Shown here: in pieces, positions 62,101 through 64,000 of the stretch
Layout: each line of letters opens with the position of its first letter
How positions within the stretch are numbered: position 1 is the stretch's first letter
DNA from: an uncultured bacterium
Lineage (GTDB): Bacteria; Myxococcota_A; UBA9042; PHBI01
Assembly (NCBI GenBank): GCA_938040325.1
Contig: CALHXW010000178.1
Span: 1 to 64,000, forward strand
Reading direction: 5' to 3'
DNA length: 64,000 bases
Program-made: the position numbers and the translations under genes
The notes under the pieces: generated by a model
Told to the model about the DNA's origin: nothing
What the model saw: the letters and a program-made list of their open reading frames with translations, nothing else
Database searches by the model: none

Positions 62101-64000
62101 ATCGCTGGCGTCCACCTGCTCCGGTACAACCGGACCTTCTACGGCGCCATGCTCGACATCAACACCACCCTCGCCGGCGAGGGCTGGGAGACGAAGCTCA
62201 AGGTCTTTGGCACCGAGGACAACCGCAAGCTCGTCCGTCGTCACGATGAGCTGCGCGCCACCGGCGGCAGCCTCTACTACCTGTCGAGCCGCGAGATCAT
62301 CGACGGCAGCGAGCAGGTCTGGATCTCGGTCCGCGACAACGCCACGCGGATGGAGCTCGGCACGACTCGCCTCAAGCGAGACGTGCACTACCGCATCGAC
62401 TACCGAACAGGGCGGGTGACCTTCAAGACGCCGCTCTCATCGACGATGGACTCCCTCTTCGAGATCGACGGGTTCCAGCCCTTCGCGACCCGCAGCATCC
62501 TCGACGGTCACGAGGTGTGGGTGGTGGTGGACTACGAGTCCCGAGCGGTCACGGCGGGCGGCGACGTCGCCTTTGGTGGGCACCTCAGCCAGACCTTCGG
62601 CGGCATCGTCGAGGTCGGCGGCGGCTACGTCTCCGAGGGCCGGCCAGCCGGTGCGGGTGGCTCCGGCAACTCCCACAAGCTCTACGGCGCACACGTGAAG
62701 CTAAAGCTGTCGGAGCGGTCCTCGGTCTTTGCCGAGGTCGCCCAGTCCAGCCAGAGCAATGGCGTCTCGCAAGCGTCGACAGACGGTGGGCTGAAGTACT
62801 CGCGGCTCAGCCGTGCGGGCTCCGACGAGAGTGGCCAGGCCCTCAAGATCGGTGCGGATCTGCGCTTCGGCGAGCTTCTTGACGATGCCGAGCTCGACCT
62901 CGTCGTGCGCGGACACTGGCAGCTCCTGGAGCCAGGGTTCCACTCGACGGCGCTGATCGGTCAGCAAGGCCTCGAGACCTGGGGCGGCGAGGTCGTCTGG
63001 AAACCGACGAGCGACAACCGCCTCGTTGTGAAGTACGTCGGCGGTACCGCTCTCATCGACGACATCGACTTCGACACGGGCTTCCGCGAGGCCAACCACA
63101 ACCGCTGGAGTGCTCAGTTCGTGCAGCGTCTCGGGCGCTTGTCGCTGACCGCAGAAGGCGCCTTTGGCCAGCACCGCGACGACAGCACCGGCATCGTCAC
63201 CGACACCGGCGCAGCCGCCATTGGCGCAGCATACAAGCTCAGCGACCGCATCACCGCCCGCATCTCGCAGGAGCTGCTCATTGGCGGCGACGATGCGGGA
63301 CTAGGCCGCGGAACGATGAAGCGCCTCACGACAAACCTCGGTGCCGACGTCAAGCTCATCGACGGTCTCGACCTGCGGCTACAGCAGAGCATTCGGTGGA
63401 ATGGCGACAACGCCACGCGCCTTGGCCTGCGTACGAAGCTCTCGGACAACACGGACTTCTACATCGAAGACCGCTTTCAGCCGGGCGAGTCGAATGGCCG
63501 GACGGTGCACTCGATGGTGGTTGGTGCTGAGAGCATCCTCGATGACGGCGACACGCGCGCCTACGGCGAGTACCGGCTCGACACCGGCATCGGCGGCCAG
63601 ACCAACCGAGCAGTGGCTGGCATTGGGCGCTCCATCGAGCTCGCGCCCGACATTCGACTGGTCGCAGCGTATGAGCGCAGCCAGGCCTTCGGCGGCTACG
63701 AAGAAGGCGGCAGCCGTGATGTGTTCAGCGGCGGGCTCGAAGCGCGTCACCTGGACTGGCTGACTTATGGTGGACGCTACGAGGTCCGGCTCGACTCGCC
63801 AAACGACACGTCTGGACTCAACGAGACCGTGCAAGCTGTGGTTCGCAATGGGCTGACCCTCGTGATCGCCGAAGAGCTCACAGCGCAGGTTGTCATCAAC
63901 TACTCGATGACGCAGGACCTCGACACCCGACGCTTCGAGCGCGAAGAGCTCGAGGCCAACGCGGCCCTCGTTTGGCGGCCATCGACCGACTGGCTCACGA
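59110..64000 (+). CDS. Giant secreted outer-membrane protein with internal OmpA-like domain (3' truncated by window edge)
   Basis: The frame is open from ATG 59110 to the window end (1,630 codons) and is absent from the ORF track because no stop is reached. It has signal peptide MSLRERALLPIRPMLLVCLL...ADAHAQ, a DUF11-like N-domain (about 35-170), and an SdrD-B-like Ca-binding repeat near 195-230 (FCDTNGDGEKADDEPGLGGV). Beta domains follow, then an OmpA-C-like domain inserted mid-protein at about 480-595 (HVDGSGFEDRD, NRKQNRRVELVI), an acidic Pro/Ala linker, and from about residue 850 a long beta-strand-rich region (SSRE, RVTFKTPLS, GHLSQTFGGIVEVGG) likely to form an outer-membrane barrel. Confidence 0.88.
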   Translation, partial: MSLRERALLPIRPMLLVCLLAATLVVSFTADAHAQDNSIELRMGPDDSTIRRGDVLTFRIDIVNKTTDAFLRSGPSGGVGLSIRVPRGFVYVPGSGRGRTVSGATVELLDPSDAAVEHRLFVDNDGAPRALNLGVDQTLGFRYQLRAAAPVKSETSYTHESWLIAANGDRLSLDATARIRVEADPEFDQGIAYGRVFCDTNGDGEKADDEPGLGGVRVVADTGWLADSDVDGKLHIRKLRPGNHLFKIDVATLPPGAKLTTKASVLRYITPGLPVTIRFGVACGDSLATVEPDSVTKDGEQDSSDKPLDETVTLKRLPILTVTGSTKTLDATIDGVSLPPLSAKLSLKSTKRDADGTLLPNRATNVPWTPGRLPSRLEFFPTVVGELGPGASWHLRITRVDERVDGEPAPVIRELRGTQNVPKSITWDGTDVGGTLSVLERGGLYHAVFSVSDGVTGTAVAAPVIFGASYGASSAGIERGALRGKLFTKDQKPRGKFRTALKRAAKKLKKTPGAKLLVEVHVDGSGFEDRDLTKTRRMAYQARQHAIEKLKVDAGRVFAVGYGGTRPLVPNIGERNRKQNRRVELVIMPAENAADLVAPDLPVSAARALALGRALQLDKDGVFFDNIARPSGPVAITLTDSDGNRRIIAARGFEQDAKEDPKPAPPADDLERPKTLEDAAAVDATTPAPPVDGPAGSKDDLETPKLATDSDGALVLPDGLVPDGPVVGPEAPGAPSDSVEVAQDDQPAATPEGMLKDPFRRFGGDALREALGSELVVPRAMTTGAKKDAITAGDLKVQLPPKGIKLNTTRLFVAGTTHPNNALTINGKRAKVASTGRFGELVAIPSGKSDLVIETLDATGHRARVVWPVETTDSEFFLLALADGAAGQLGARLKELDQYDKTTTGDFFLAGRGAVYARGRVSGSSLAKDIFVTAHVDSTQRRRDFESFFEQVIDPARDYVLFGDASEDVDGAPARGPFYLLVEADKSKLLLGNFRTDIAGVHLLRYNRTFYGAMLDINTTLAGEGWETKLKVFGTEDNRKLVRRHDELRATGGSLYYLSSREIIDGSEQVWISVRDNATRMELGTTRLKRDVHYRIDYRTGRVTFKTPLSSTMDSLFEIDGFQPFATRSILDGHEVWVVVDYESRAVTAGGDVAFGGHLSQTFGGIVEVGGGYVSEGRPAGAGGSGNSHKLYGAHVKLKLSERSSVFAEVAQSSQSNGVSQASTDGGLKYSRLSRAGSDESGQALKIGADLRFGELLDDAELDLVVRGHWQLLEPGFHSTALIGQQGLETWGGEVVWKPTSDNRLVVKYVGGTALIDDIDFDTGFREANHNRWSAQFVQRLGRLSLTAEGAFGQHRDDSTGIVTDTGAAAIGAAYKLSDRITARISQELLIGGDDAGLGRGTMKRLTTNLGADVKLIDGLDLRLQQSIRWNGDNATRLGLRTKLSDNTDFYIEDRFQPGESNGRTVHSMVVGAESILDDGDTRAYGEYRLDTGIGGQTNRAVAGIGRSIELAPDIRLVAAYERSQAFGGYEEGGSRDVFSGGLEARHLDWLTYGGRYEVRLDSPNDTSGLNETVQAVVRNGLTLVIAEELTAQVVINYSMTQDLDTRRFEREELEANAALVWRPSTDWLT

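Overview
The window is about 64 kb of high-GC DNA that looks chromosomal and comes from a Myxococcota-type bacterium (myxobacterial or Bradymonadales-like; I cannot fix the order). The case rests on several hallmarks: large secreted proteins built from Cys-rich units of the DCGG type and of the CDDGN/DGC (Myxo-disulfide) type, MYXO-CTERM-like C-terminal anchors, many lipoproteins, a Ser/Thr protein kinase, NtrC-type sigma-54 signalling, and OmpA/LysM envelope proteins. I saw no tRNA, rRNA, insertion sequence, CRISPR array or prophage module.

Layout. 1-5954: end of a secreted beta-rich protein, a lipoprotein with a clean intrinsic terminator, two tandem AAA/STAND-like ATPases (the first lacks the Walker A lysine), and a convergent LysM3-M23 peptidase without a signal peptide. 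6116-12703: a Cys-rich lipoprotein with a MepA/LAS-type peptidase domain, another lipoprotein, a GT4 glycosyltransferase, a methyltransferase and an EF-hand lipoprotein. 13319-20203: a lipid-themed block in which a class III aminotransferase, a LuxE-like acyl-protein synthetase and a LuxC-like acyl reductase form a tightly overlapping operon, divergent from a C2-domain lipoprotein plus Mla-type permease, ATPase and MCE protein. 20220-29078: tandem zinc-ribbon paralogues, a hybrid histidine kinase ending in a LysR effector-binding domain, an orphan Recombinase-domain protein, a DUF2293 protein with a near-perfect sigma-54 promoter far upstream, and an NtrC/HK two-component pair.

29253-49101: a 2,350-residue DCGG-repeat surface protein; a cyclase and a Ser/Thr kinase in one operon; a LysM/FecR/beta-barrel protein coupled to a very long protein that joins a MYXO-CTERM protein to an OmpA porin in one frame; and an HtrA protease. 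49371-55166: rpsN with its own terminator, the KorA-KorB 2-oxoacid:ferredoxin oxidoreductase coupled to a thioesterase, and a lipoprotein joining a metallophosphatase-like domain to a tetraheme cytochrome. 55176-64000: tandem secreted paralogues, a 47-residue small ORF with a strong ribosome binding site upstream of a MATE transporter, and the 5' 4.9 kb of a giant secreted protein with an internal OmpA-like domain (absent from the supplied ORF track because it runs off the window).

Functionally the window is dominated by envelope construction, surface proteins, lipid handling and signalling; rpsN and korAB are the housekeeping anchors. The leads I consider strongest are the LuxE/LuxC/aminotransferase operon facing a C2-Mla operon, the histidine kinase-LysR fusion, the in-frame MYXO-CTERM/OmpA fusion, and the sigma-54 promoter with a long structured leader. 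All functional assignments come from reading motifs by eye; no database search was run.
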